The notes beneath the pieces are model-generated. The model saw only the letters and a list, made by a program, of their open reading frames with translations. It ran no database searches and had not been told where the DNA came from. A program made the position numbers and the translations under genes. A stretch of 64,000 bases of DNA from Periplaneta americana (taxonomy: Eukaryota > Arthropoda > Insecta > Blattodea > Blattidae): positions 102,053,330-102,117,329 of the forward strand of contig NC_091131.1 in NCBI RefSeq assembly GCF_040183065.1. Direction: 5' to 3'. Shown one piece after another: positions 45,713 to 57,210 of the stretch (position 1 is the first letter of the stretch; each line of letters begins with the position of its first letter).

Positions 45713-46680
45713 TAAATATTGTTCTGAAAAACGGAAATTATAGAAAATGTTAATATCTGGTATATAATTCATAAATAGAATATATTTTATTAAATATATT
45801 GCGACATAAATGGCAAAAACTTCCTAACCCAATTGCTTATTATCATGCCATAGGGCCTCCGTCACAATGAAACAGACATGGCGGACACGACTCAAAACGC
45901 TGGTTGTACTACTACGGAAATCTTCCACTTAGATAAACAACCTTTTGAAAAGTTATGAACTGGTTAGTATTGCAAGGAAAAGATTAAGTGAGAAAAAATA
46001 TCCACTACGAACCTCACGGCACAAAATCATCTTCAACAATAGCTAAACACTTGTATTTAAGTAGACTTTTTGTCGGACAATTGGACACAGTTCTCCGTAA
46101 ATCATTCACTTTTCCTGTTAAACTAAACCCAAAGATCAAATCTTAACATGACGTCTTAGACATTCCTTAACATAATGATACGGAATTGAATTTTCTATTA
46201 ACAAAGAGAGTAACACATTTCTAATAAGCTTTCAACTAGCTACAGTTACAATACACAATTCATAGCAGTCATATTCAGTTCAATGATAACTTTGGGTCTA
46301 CAGTACAGTAAGATATATAATAAAGATGTTATGGATCATCGCTAAAGATCATCGTTATCATTAGAGATCGGAATCTTAGTCCCTAATCTTTGAAGTTAAC
46401 TGATTACGGAATTTGTGAACTGAGCCAACGACTTGAAGAAGAGTAGTGGTACGTGGAGTAGTACGATGAAAACAGATGATCCCACATCAAGGAAAATGAT
46501 TTCAAGAGTAAGGCTGTGTTGTGTATTATGAAAGAATAAGTATAGTCTTCGCTGTAAACTTTTAACTTAAAATGTTACTGTTCACAGGCACTGCTCTCAA
46601 TGACATGTGTAAGCCTATATTACAATAATATTTGCTCTAAATTTGAATAAAAAATACCGATACTACTGTAATACACAGGT
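45713..46680. other. Unassigned AT-rich sequence
   Basis: No recognised gene or repeat. Confidence 0.5.
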
Positions 46681-46687
46681 AATAATA

Positions 46688-46935
46688 CTAATCCGTGGCA
46701 CGACAACCCATGAAGGACCATGACCAACCAGCCGGCTGCAGGCCTCATGACCACATGTCGAAGCAGAGGTGGACGATCATCCAACCAGGAGGTATCGTGT
46801 GGTTAGCACGATGATCCCCCCAGACGTTATAGATGGCTTTCATAATCGGATTTCGCTACCTATCGTAGCTCCCCAAGCCCATCACGATGCTGGGTGGACA
46901 CCGGTCCTATACACTGGCCGAAATTTCATACACAG
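46688..46935 (-). mobile_element. SINE family D copy
   Basis: On the minus strand 'gaaatttcggccagtgtataggacc', 'ggggagctacgataggtagcgaaatccg' and 'ggttggatgatcgtccacctctgcttcg' follow the order of the complete copy. The tRNA-like head is missing, so it is 5'-truncated. Confidence 0.85.
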
Positions 46936-47179
46936 TCACTGCTTTTAATGAAATGTTTAAGCCTATATGGCACTAATCTAGGCTGCAAAATTCAACTTAA
47001 AATACGGGTACTAGGCTAATACAACACAGGTACTGGCCTTGTGTACAAGTGTACTTTTCTATAATATTTTTAAAGTGCTTGTTCTCAACTTTGTTGAAAG
47101 GAATGTTGGCATACACCATCATTTCACACAGACCTCTGCAGAATTCATCCGCTGGTGACCGAAATTTCATATGCCATGT

Positions 47180-47975
47180 GCATTATTTGTAGTTTTTTGA
47201 AAATGGTCCTACACGAATCCCTACATTTTGCACCTACTACTATTCTAATTACTCTTTTTTTGTAAGTAGTAGGAATATACTGTTACTATCTGTAGAATTT
47301 CCCCAGAATATTATTCCAAAATTCATTATCGAATGGAAGTATGCAAAGTGTATTGTTTTTAAGATATTAATATTTCCTATCTATTGCATAGATAAAATAG
47401 CAAAAAATGCTGAATGTAGTTTGAGAGTAATTTCTGTAATGTGTTTTTTCAAATTTAATATATTATCGATCTGTAAGTCAAGAAATTTGGTTGCTGTTAA
47501 TTTGGTTTTGTTGTTAATTACTGCGCTTGAAATTTGAGAGGTTGAATTTGGGAAGGATTTAAATTGGATTACCTATGTTAGTTCTGTTACAATTTAATAC
47601 TAATTTATTGGCTGAGAATCAATGACATATTTTGAGGAGAAGTGCCTCTGTTGAAGAGTGGAATATCACAATACAAATAATATGGGATGACCTACATCTT
47701 TTATTAAGGGGACAAGATCATTTATGAACACTAGAAAAAGTAGGGGACCTAATATTGATCCTTGTGGAATTCCATTATTAATAGGTCCCCATGCCGAGAC
47801 AGATTGCACACTGCTATTCATTGTATTGATTTCGACTTTCTTTTTTCCATGTATGAGATATGTGTGAAATAATTGATGTGCAACGCCTTTAATTCCATAA
47901 TAATCTAATTTATCTAGCAGTATTTTATTATTTATATAGTCAAATGCTTTGGATAAATTACAGAAAATCCCCCCC
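47180..47975 (-). mobile_element. Non-LTR retrotransposon reverse transcriptase fragment (Jockey-like)
   Basis: On the minus strand the reading is NLSKAFDYINNKILLDKLDY 'YGIKGVAHQLF', then NNGIPQGSILGPLLFLVFIN 'DL'. These are standard reverse transcriptase blocks: the (D)LSKAFD block holds the first catalytic aspartate, and G-PQGS-LGP follows it. The expected FADD block just after is replaced by frameshifted sequence. Later parts ('KTKLTATKFLDLQIDN..LNLKKHI', 'FHSIMNFGIIFWGNS', 'KKRVIRIVVGAKCRDSCR') are still readable across frameshifts. It is a dead copy. Clade assignment is by style of the motifs. Confidence 0.85.
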
Positions 47976-48049
47976 CCCCAAACTTGGAGTTTGTTTTATT
48001 AATTTTCTCCAGGATATTGAGTTAAAATAAATGTTGCATTTTCCGTGGA

Positions 48050-48150
48050 TATTATAATGGTTGGACGATCGTTCACCTCAGCTAAGCATATATACATGAG
48101 GCCCGCAGTCGTCCTTGGCCCTTCGTATGGTGTCACGCCATGAAATATTA
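48050..48150 (+). mobile_element. SINE family D, 3' end
   Basis: 'Ggttggacgatcgttcacctcagct', 'gaggcccgcagtcgtccttggcccttc' and 'tgtcacgccatg' match the 3' part of the family. Most of the element is missing. Confidence 0.7.
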
Positions 48151-49545
48151 CTGGGAATCGAACAAGCAGTCACTAGATTTATAGCTACGACCGTTATTAC
48201 TTGGGTCATAAAGAGAACATTGCATATTAACATTATCTTAGAACTGAAGTTGGAAACAAATGTAGGCCTATCAGAAGTTATTTTCTTCTAATAATTTCAA
48301 ACATAATTAATTTTTTCAAACAGTCCCTTCCCCAAAGGGCGAACTTGACGAGTCTTAACGGGATTGTAAGCTCAGAGCTTGTTCAGAGCTTGTCACGGCA
48401 ATTACTATTTAATAACGAGGAAAGAGTATTTGAGGAGTCCGAAACCTAACCTTGACCTGAGTGTGAGCGTGCCTAGAGTAAGCTGGCCTCATCCTACACG
48501 ATGCTTTTAGAACTCAGCTTCTGCGCGCCTGCGCTCCACCAGTGCGGTTAATGATGAAACTATACTACAGCCGCAACACAAATCATGGTCGAGAACAGTG
48601 TGACATCATTCACAAGACAACATATTTCTTTCTGGTCTTTCTAGAAAAATAAGAACTAAGAAACGCTGTTTTATGCTATGTTTTTAATCAGTCAGAGTGG
48701 CCAAAAAAAAAGTATACAGATATTTTTCTAAAATAAATGTCGGTAATGTTTATATTTATGAAAATTTAATTTTACTAATTTTACTTACTGTAAAGTCAAG
48801 GACAAATGTTTATAATAATTAATTCCTAAATACCTACGTTTCTTAATGCAGTTCAAAGAATATTTTTTCCGAACTCACTGTTTCCTAAAGTTAGACTAAA
48901 TTTAAGCGCTTCTCGTCACTAGAGACAGGCAAAATGTGAAATTTCATACTTTAAATCATTCTTGTTAGAGGGTTGGGGACACGAATTTTCACGATTCACC
49001 ATGTGGAGATTGAAATTAACGCCATGAAGGCTTTCTTATTGCATAATATTTTGTTAAAATGTTAATATTTCATAAAAGAAATTCGTATGTTGTCTTATTT
49101 TGCACGATTTCCCCCCCCCCCGTTAATAATCCTACCACTGAACCGGGTTTTCAATTATTATAAGAAGACAATATACATGTTATCCAGGGAACATTTGCAA
49201 AACCCAAGCCATCCATTCCATCAACATTCGGGGATACCCAAGAGCAAGTAAAATATCCAAATTCCGCTTTAAAGTCACTAAGCTCATAGCGTCAATGAAT
49301 TCGAGAAGCCAACACAAATTAAGTGGTTCCTATTCCATCTTTGCTCTTTCTTTCAAATCCATTGAAAGTCTGTTTAATTTCGTCATGTTTAATTTACACG
49401 TGCAAATTAATGTTTCAATCGGTTTTCAACCATCAATTTTCTTATATTTTTGCAACTTCATGGATTTTTCAGGAAAGAGAGGCAATATTAACTGACAGAC
49501 GGTCTAATCTTTTGCCAGAAAATATAGAAAAGTTACTTGTCCTTA
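48151..49545. other. Unassigned sequence
   Basis: 48340-48600 is less AT-rich and contains 'aaccttgacctgag', a nuclear-receptor half-site-like word, and 'gcgcgcctgcgctcc'. I see no exon or repeat that I can name. Overlapping plus-strand frames of 66 and 94 codons at 49295-49607 lack motifs. Confidence 0.4.
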
Positions 49546-49559
49546 CTGCAACCGGTGTT

Positions 49560-49809
49560 TTTAATAGGATATTTTATGACGCTGTATCAACATCTCAAGC
49601 TATTTAGCGTCTGAATGAAATGAAGGAGATAATGCCGGTGAAATAAATCCGGGTCCAGCATCGATAGTTAACCAGCATTTGTTCATATTGGGTTGAGGGA
49701 AAACCTCGGAAAAACCTCCACCAGGTAACTCGCCCCAACCTAAATTCGAACCCGGGACCACCTCGTTTCGCGGCCAAACGCGCTAACCGTTACTCCACAG
49801 GTGTGGACT
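49560..49809 (-). mobile_element. tRNA-derived SINE family C, copy 2
   Basis: It is flanked by the 10-bp duplication AACCGGTGTT (49550-49559 and 49810-49819). It has the same order of modules as 19020-19272: box B 'gggttcgaattta' (changed), 'gaggtttttccgaggttttccctcaaccc', and the 3' end 'gacgctaaatagcttgagatgttgatacagcgtc'. Confidence 0.92.
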
Positions 49810-49819
49810 AACCGGTGTT

Positions 49820-50065
49820 GAGTCCAACTAATGTAAGAACTATTTGCCTTTTTTGTTATTAGCAGTATAAGAAATTGAGATATCTACTGTACTTCTTGTA
49901 TTCAAGTAGGGATTTGATGATGCTACCAAACTATTTAATTATGCAGATTTATTGTACTTTTCATGCTTTCATATTTTGCTAAAATCAATTTCATATTTGG
50001 CAAAATTCCCTTCATATTGTGTCGGTCTCTACTCATCACACATATTTATCTTCAAAATATAATGG

Positions 50066-50066
<1 letters not shown>
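49820..50066. other. Unassigned sequence
   Basis: No recognised gene. Confidence 0.5.

Positions 50067-50123
<57 letters not shown>
50067..50123. repeat. (ATT)n microsatellite
   Basis: About 19 units, ending at the LINE fragment that follows. Confidence 0.95.
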
Positions 50124-50390
50124 GGAGAAGATGCAACTATTCTACATGATATATGGGATAAACATCTCTCTTGGTTTGGACATGTTCAAAAAATGTCACA
50201 TGATGTTCGACTTCTAGAACAAGTGATTAACTGACAGTCTACGGAAATAAGACGAAATGGAAGACCAAGGAAGACGTGGATAAGTGACATAAGAACTATA
50301 GCAGATGGAAGCATACAGGATGGAGACTGGTTAAATCGCAACATATGGAGATTAGGGAACCAAAAATCGTCATAGAACGATACAGACTTA
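50124..50390 (+). mobile_element. LINE C-terminal fragment (second RTE-like family)
   Basis: With one stop the plus strand reads WDKHLSWFGHVQKMSHDVRL, then IRRNGRPRKTWISDIRTIAD and 'DGDWLNRNIWRLG'. The 'WFGHV.KM...GRP..TW' pattern is typical of the end of non-LTR retrotransposon proteins. It differs from the family at 61089. Confidence 0.7.
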
Positions 50391-50394
50391 CAAC

Positions 50395-50665
50395 TGGCTT
50401 TTAAGGAACCCAGAGATTCATTTCCGCCCTCACATAAGCCCCCATCGATCCCTTTCCTGAGCAAGATTAACCCAGTCCCTACCATCATATCCCACCTACC
50501 TCAAATCCATTTTAATATTATCCTCCCATCTACGTCTCGGCATTCCCAAAGGTCTTTCTCCCTCAGGTCTTTCAACTAACACTCTATTGCATTTCTGGAT
50601 TCACCCATACCTGCTACATACTCTACCCATTCAAAATCTGGATTTAATGTTCCTAATTATGTTAG
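50395..50665 (-). mobile_element. RTE-like LINE 3' fragment
   Basis: The minus strand reads 'ccagaaatgcaatagagtgtt', 'gagggagaaagacctttgggaatgcc', 'agatgggaggataatatt', 'gggactgggttaatcttgctcagg' and ends 'cttaaaagcca'. It is short, 5'-truncated and diverged from 61089-61793. Confidence 0.82.
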
Positions 50666-50934
50666 TACCTCTGATTGAGGTTCTGGCTGATACATCTATT
50701 ACCAAGCAGTACAGCTTACTTGACGATGTGTGTCAGAGGAAGAACAATTATTGTTTGTATACATCTGAACCCCGATTAATGTAATATAACTAGTCAGCGA
50801 TGTATGCAATGGAGGGGAAAGAAACTAGCCACCTTACCCCATTATATCCTGGCTTAGTTGCCTTATGAGTCATGCCTTATTGGTGTCACTTATGAGGGTC
50901 AAACTTGTCTTTGGACAGTTGACTAAACAACAAC

Positions 50935-51068
50935 AGAATAATTTCAATAATTTCGAAGGAAAAATAGTTCTGGGGCCGGACATCGAACCCGGGACCTTTG
51001 GTTAAACGTACAAACGCTCTACTAACTTAGCTACCCGAGAACTCTACCGGACACCGATCCAATTTTAC
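50935..51068 (-). mobile_element. tRNA-derived SINE family E, copy 2 (head)
   Basis: Its minus strand has 'cgggtagctaagttagtagagcgtttg' (box A) and 'aggtcccgggttcgatgtccgg' (box B), as in 12196-12508. The body is truncated. Confidence 0.75.
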
Positions 51069-51309
51069 ATAAACAACAACAATTATGTGAGGTGAAGAAT
51101 AATGTTTATATTGGGGTTTCGTAAAAAGCTCTTTTCTCCAAAAGAGCATTTATTCTAATCATTTACACAGCAGTATACACACGGTTCAATTTTTTCCCGT
51201 ATATAACTTACATTTCATTATACACGGGAAAAAATTGAGCCATGAATACACTACTGTCTGCAAGAAATCGATTCGAATACGTGCCCGATTCGAGAAATTT
51301 CCGTACCGT

Positions 51310-51470
51310 GCGAACGAGTCCTTAGCCCATCGCCCAACCCCAACATGGAGGACCATCCTTTATCAGCTGTCCGCGACTGCTTATTCAATATATTCGCATC
51401 TATCCTTCATATCTAGAGGCCGTCTCTTCTATCCGCAACCTGAGAAAGCGCCATGCCGTTGAGAATGATA
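51310..51470 (+). mobile_element. Dispersed repeat family G, copy 2
   Basis: 'Catcgcccaaccccaacatggaggacc', 'ctgtccgcgactgcttattcaatatattcgc' and 'agaggccgtctcttctatccgcaacctgag' match the complement of 38185-38340. Confidence 0.75.
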
Positions 51471-51477
51471 CAGACTG

Positions 51478-51479
51478 GA

Positions 51480-51554
<75 letters not shown>

Positions 51555-51555
51555 G
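51478..51555. repeat. (ATT)n microsatellite
   Basis: About 25 units. Confidence 0.95.
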
Positions 51556-52568
51556 CTTTTACAACCACTTTAAAAATTAAAATGTACAATAAATTATAAA
51601 ATGACATATTTTGTAACCATGAAGCAGTGGCGTTTATTTAATGCAGCTTTGAGTTTGAATAATATAGGCCTATAACTTTACTTGTTGAATTAAGAAACAA
51701 CATGGAATTTCTTTTAAGTAACATTATAGATCTCTAAGTTCTAAATTTATGTTGTCTATGATCCGGAATAATCAAAACGCTTATCTTCATCACTGAATCT
51801 CTTCTGTGCAGAAAAATTGGTGCTTCTTACTTTGATGATAACCGACTGCTACGCTATAGCAATCATAAAAGTTGGCTATACTTTGATGGACACATGGAAA
51901 ATCAACGCATTCTCTCAAAAATGAATATAAGTTCCAAGGACAGAATTATTGCGGCAGTCCGTATCATCATGCTTTCATTACAATTATAAATAAGCACTTA
52001 AAAAACTAACATCTTTAGGAAAAAGCAATTCAGGACTTTTTAGTAAATTTTGGAACACAACAGTTATCTTTAAAATTTATCATTCACTTTCTTTGCTCAC
52101 TTTTCTATTACAGTCCTATGAATTTCCACATGTTTAAATTTTTAAACTGATAATGCGTAAAAATAACATTATCAACATCAAAATCTCTGCAAAATTCTGC
52201 TACAATAAAATCACCATGTCGCCAGGTCTAGACGTGAGACAGCATAGTGAATATATCTGTACTCTATAAGGACATCAATCTTCACTTGCTTTGCCACGAA
52301 TCACAGCGAACTACGGTGATTTCGATTCAACGAAAAACTGCCATTCTACGTCACGGATTATTATGATGATTATGATGATGATGATTATTATTATTATTAT
52401 TATTATTATTATCATCATCACTTTTTTGTCATTAGGAAGTATAGCAAATTTGAAAATAAATATATTCATTCTGTATCTGTTTTTTAAAACAGTAGAGACC
52501 AAAAATTATATTTTGATTGTACGATATGAAATGAAAAGCAATATAATATTAAGAGACCGAAGGCATTA
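51556..52568. other. Unassigned AT-rich sequence with (ATG)n/(ATT)n at 52362-52414
   Basis: No recognised gene. Confidence 0.5.
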
Positions 52569-52581
52569 TTCATCATTCAAA

Positions 52582-52798
52582 GTCACCCTGGGTTGCACAG
52601 TTGGTATAGCGCTACCCTTCTGTCCCCGAGGTTGCGGGTTCGATCCCGGCCCAAATCGATGGCATTTAAGTGTGCTCATGTCAATAGATTTAGTGGCATG
52701 TAAAAGAACTCCTGTGGGACAAAATTCTGGCACACCGGCGACGCTGATATATCCTCGGCAGTTGCGAGCGTCGTTAAATAAACCATAATTTAAATTTT
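52582..52798 (+). mobile_element. tRNA-derived SINE family A, copy 2
   Basis: It is flanked by an exact 12-bp duplication TCATCATTCAAA (52570-52581 and 52799-52810). Box A 'ggttgcacagttggtatagcgc', box B GGTTCGATCCC, the shared body, and the 3' end GCGAGCGTCGTTAAATAAAC are followed by an A/T-rich tail. Confidence 0.93.
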
Positions 52799-52810
52799 TC
52801 ATCATTCAAA

Positions 52811-53703
52811 ATTTCTCCTTCAAATTATTTATGTATTTGCCGACCTATTAATGTAGCGAAAAGCGATGGATGATGTTAGCGTTAGTCAAAGAATAACATA
52901 TATTTTACAACTATCAAATGTTATTTTCACTGGACGCAAAATTAATAGGCGACAAACAAGCAAGATTTCCAAACTATAAATTTTATAACTTTGCTAATTT
53001 CGTATTTGTGTTACAGAAATTTATGACTGATTCTTCATTTCTCCAAACAGTTTTCAATGCCTGATTATTATTATAATTATTAGTAGCAGTACTAATACAC
53101 GCATCTGTAGCTTCAAATTCTGTTATAGCAACGCAATTAGTTAAATTTTAAAACAAGCAACGTAAATTAATGCTCCTATGTTCGCACAGACTTGTGCAAG
53201 AGCTTTAATAATAGTAAAGTTGAGAAAAGATTGTATGGTGGAAGATTTCGCCTATATACAGTATACCATGAAGCCACTGGGGGGGGGGGGCATGGAGGTA
53301 TTTATTTTCTGTATTGTGTTAAAATGTCAAACTTCATATTTCTCGATGACATTATCTGGATGCTCTCTTCCTATCCAGCGATTTTAAAGGAAACAACAAT
53401 GCAGTCTTACTAGCCCCAGTTAAAGGTATGATAAATTCATAACCTTTCTACTAGAAAATTAAATTCTTTTTCCCCTGCTTCAAAACCACAAGCTTATAGT
53501 ATTACATTGACGATCTCTTCATTAACCCTAGCAACACCAAAGTATTTTAAATAATATGCAGTGCCAACAGGGTGTTATTTTTTGACCACTACAAAAATGT
53601 TTAATTTTAAACGATTTTTTAATATTTGAATTCGACAAATACTATGCACTATAATAAAAGAGAAAAATTTAAATGTCACTGTAAATTTTCGAACAGTTAC
53701 TTC
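52811..53703. other. Unassigned sequence
   Basis: A G-run lies at about 53280-53290. No gene was recognised. Confidence 0.5.
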
Positions 53704-53711
53704 CATATAAG

Positions 53712-54773
53712 TAGGCCTCGGATTTTTTATGTAATATGAAAGTGCGAAATATGTACATAAAAATGTAGTAAATATCGGGGAAATATGTAATTGAATATAT
53801 AGTATTAATAAAATATGTAATCTAAAATCACTATTTATAATGCATTAAATTCACAAAAATGTAGTCACAATTTAACTGGTCAGTTGAAGTGAGAGGATAT
53901 AGCCTGGGAAGTGACATCCCATTTTCACCTCTTTGTATAGTTTGCAAATACAACTTGTCTCTGCCACAATTTATGTTTTTTTTCTTGCGCCTTAAGATTT
54001 CCTAGAAAAGTATTTTTCTGTGACACACACAATGGTATTTTGATTTGCCTGACACCCGACCCAAACCCCTCGCTAACAGCCTACTTTATGCTAGTCAACA
54101 GTGACACCCTTCTCGTAATTGCACATTTGTGCGCAAATCTCATATTATTATTAATTGCTTACTTTCAATTTTTAACATAGTTAAATGACCGACGCACCTG
54201 ACCATCCCAGATTCTGACAAAGCATTAGGGCAAATGTATGGAGTTGAGACACTCCGAACTATTATGTTTTACAGACAAAGAATTGGAATCCCTAGTTTTA
54301 TGTTTGTTTTCTTTTTATTTATAAAAGAACTATTGTCTTAAGCCAGCTTTAGAAATTGAAGTATTATCTATAGTTGTGAACAAAACATAACGACGTCGGT
54401 TTCCGAGCCCTCCCTCTTTACCAGCATCGTGTACTATAAAGAGAACAAAAAGCGGCCCTCCAATCGGAATACTGGGACAGGGACGTTAAGACATATTATG
54501 TCCAAGTATATATGAAAAAAAAAAAATTCAATAACTGACTCTGAAAAATAAAAATAATTTAATAAAAAAAATTAGAAACTCAATAATTGCCTAGATATGT
54601 ATAAAAATGTTACATTCTTTACATAATATGTAAAATATGTAATATTACTAAGAATATGTAAAATGAAACTCAACTATAACCATATCAGCACCACAAATCG
54701 CCGACATTTGTAATTTTCAGTAGTCTATAAGTAAAGGAATGCAATATGTAATTACATAAAAATCCGGGCTCTA
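53712..54773. mobile_element. Non-autonomous hAT-type DNA transposon, copy 2
   Basis: The left end TAGGCCTCGGATTTTTTATG and the inverted right end (AATCCGGGCTCTA) match the ends of copy 1. The flanking 8-mers CATATAAG (53704-53711) and CATACAAG (54774-54781) agree at 7 of 8 positions. The interior shows little obvious similarity to copy 1, so the two share ends rather than cargo. No transposase domain is visible. Confidence 0.75.
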
Positions 54774-55258
54774 CATACAAGAGTCTGGAAAATGTTACGC
54801 ATCACTTTCGTCATACCCGTCCTCACATATTGAACAGACCACAGTTTTACTAGAAAAAAAATGTTTAATTTTGAACAATTTATTGCCATTTGTAATCAGT
54901 AAATAGTATGTACTATACTAAAAGAGAAAAATTGAAATGTCATTGATTGAAATTTCATTGTATATTTTCTAACAATTACTTCAACAAAGGGGGATATATT
55001 TTGTTCACCTTGAAATATTTGTATTTTAGTAAAGCTATAAGTGAAAACGATTAAACAAAGAAACAATAATATAGAAGGATTCATAACTGACAATAAATAA
55101 TATTTCCATATTTTTTATACATCAATTACATATTTAAAATATACATTTTGGAGAAGGTGGGCACAAAGGTTGGTATTTATAGGGTTAAGGTTATCGTAAA
55201 TGTAGAAACACCTAAGTTAAAATTAGAATTAACGTTATGCGTTATGTGACGATGGACC

Positions 55259-55269
55259 TTTTTTTTTTT
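55259..55269 (-). other. A-run at the 3' end of the VPS37A retrocopy
   Basis: Eleven T on the plus strand, so 11 A on the minus strand, about 180 bases past the stop of the VPS37A-like frame. It is consistent with an old poly(A) tail. No AATAAA lies close before it. Confidence 0.6.
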
Positions 55270-55450
55270 ACAAACAAAGAATAATTATTCATCTTAAATA
55301 GTACATAATAATATCATCAATAACTGCTCGTTTGGCTACTTCACAGCCAATGACTCACATTTTCATCTTGCAAGTGCTTCTCTGTATCCATAAGTCAATC
55401 ATATGCTGAAGACAACCTCTACACTAACTCCATACTGACTGTAACCTCTC

Positions 55451-56415
55451 TTAGTACCCAGCCCTCTGGAGTTCATTCAGTTGACTGCCCAATTTCTCTT
55501 CTTTGGTTTTACGAGTCTGACTGAGTGTTCGTTTTTGAACATATTTGTTCACGAATTGCTCTACATTAATTTTCCATCCAAGAAATCTTTCAGCTATCCG
55601 TTCACTCTCCTCATCACTGCGCAGAGCAGCAAGTCTCAGAGATTCCTTGATATTACTTGGTGCATACTTGTCCCATAGTCTCTGATATTCCTGACTGAGA
55701 TTCTCATACGAATTCTTGAGGGCTGCAACAGTCTCCAGCTTGTCTCGCACACTGTATTGCAACTTCTCAAGCTGTGGCTGCTTTGATAGGTTCTCTTGCG
55801 CTAATTCTTCATTCTTGGTGATCATATCATCTACGGTTTTGTAGAGTTTTTGGACAGGTGGCAGTTTGTCAAGGAACTTGTCTATTCTATCCTCACTCTG
55901 GTTCAGCTGCTCCAGCTCTCCATTTGTGAGATCTAGTAATTCTGAAAACTGAAGCACTCGCTGCTGGGGTACACAGGTGGGAAGGTCGGCATAACATAGG
56001 CTCGCCCGTTTGTACACGCCTCTTGTACTCTTTGTTGAGTTGATGTTCCAACAGCCACGTCTCCAGCTAAAGGTGGTGGTCTGCGTTCAAACTCTCGAAT
56101 AATTGCTTGCACAACACGGCCCAGATCAGAATGGACTGTAAAATTTAAAAGCCCAGGTGCACTTATAATCTCGCTCTGCTCATTGACCCACGGATGATCA
56201 ATCTGGGGAGTAACTTTTAACACAGGTTTCTCCAAAGGAAATTCGGGAGACAGAGACATCAAAATCGCCATGCCATATCCTCCAGCATTAAACTCAACTC
56301 GATACTCAACATCTTGTATCTCTGTCACATTATCATTGAATACTTTTAGTGTATCAATCTGTCTTTTTCTATTCACAGCAGCATTTTCTGAGACTATAAA
56401 TATACGCGATAACAT
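55451..56415 (-). pseudogene. VPS37A: VPS37A-like processed pseudogene (ESCRT-I subunit)
   Basis: VPS37A is a subunit of ESCRT-I, which sorts ubiquitinated cargo into multivesicular bodies at the endosome. The minus strand carries two overlapping frames. The first, 56415 to 55933, starts MLSRIFIVSENAAVNRKRQI and gives the N-terminal UEV-like domain (about residues 20-120), with SPEFPLEKPVLKVTPQIDHP and LLNFTVHSDLGRVVQAI. The second, 56017 to 55451, gives the Mod(r) domain, a helical region with 'FSELLDLTNGELEQLNQSED' and ESERIAERFLGWKINVEQFV, ending in the usual basic 'RKTKEEKL' part. A one-base frame change near 55940-56010 joins them. A residue seems to be missing in 'EIQDVEYR'. There is no intron over about 965 bases, and an A-run follows, so a retrocopy is likely. 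A sequencing error cannot be excluded. Confidence 0.85.
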
Positions 56416-56419
56416 TTAA

Positions 56420-57205
56420 CCTTTTAAATCTATATACACATTTGCAACACAACTAAATTGGAAACGATTATTTCCATCAGCTGTAGTTGTCAAACTCAGA
56501 CTCGTGCTAACCTGCTATTGGCGAAATTCTCGGTTATCAACACGGTAATCGATTGTATCAATGTATATTTTATTCTGTAGAATTATGTAAGAGTCAAATT
56601 CGTGTTAGTCAGCAAGTAGGCCTAAATAAAATAAGTGAACCAATGAATAAATGAATGAACGAACGAACGAATGAATGAATATTTTGACAGATGACAGAAA
56701 ACGTCCTTGAACCCTTCTAAATTAATTTAATAATAATTTTTTTCTTTATCCGTTTTATCTCCCTTGCAGTATCGACTTACAGACCAGTCGACAAGTGCGT
56801 TGTAACACTATTAAAATATCTATACGCTACGGGTCTCCCTATATGTGGGTTTGGTACAACTCAGGGCCATACCGTTCAGCCCCACAGACGGACGATAAGT
56901 TTCTTCGAAATTAATACATAAATTGTTAATCTCTATTAATATGGTTCGTTAGTAGTAGTAAGTAGTAGCAGTAGCAGTATTATTATTAACATTTTTATAT
57001 CTTTCACTTAAGTTAATCGCTGATGCAAGAGAATTACTGTAAGTAAATATTACATAATTGTTATTGGAGGTCATGAATAAAACACATTATCGAAGACGCA
57101 AGGAATGCATGCGCACACACGCACACACACCTACGTGTTAGCTAGCTCGTTCAAGAATAAAACGACATTCTGAAAGATTTAGATAAAAAAAATTAAAGAG
57201 TTGAA
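56420..57205. other. Unassigned sequence
   Basis: Probably includes the 5' flank of the retrocopy. No recognised repeat beyond short AATG units at 56655-56690. Confidence 0.45.
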
Positions 57206-57210
57206 TCTGA

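Noticed and set aside
48420..48470. Nuclear receptor response element (AACCTTGACCTGAG), and a similar word at 58180
   Set aside because: Single short motifs without context are expected by chance.
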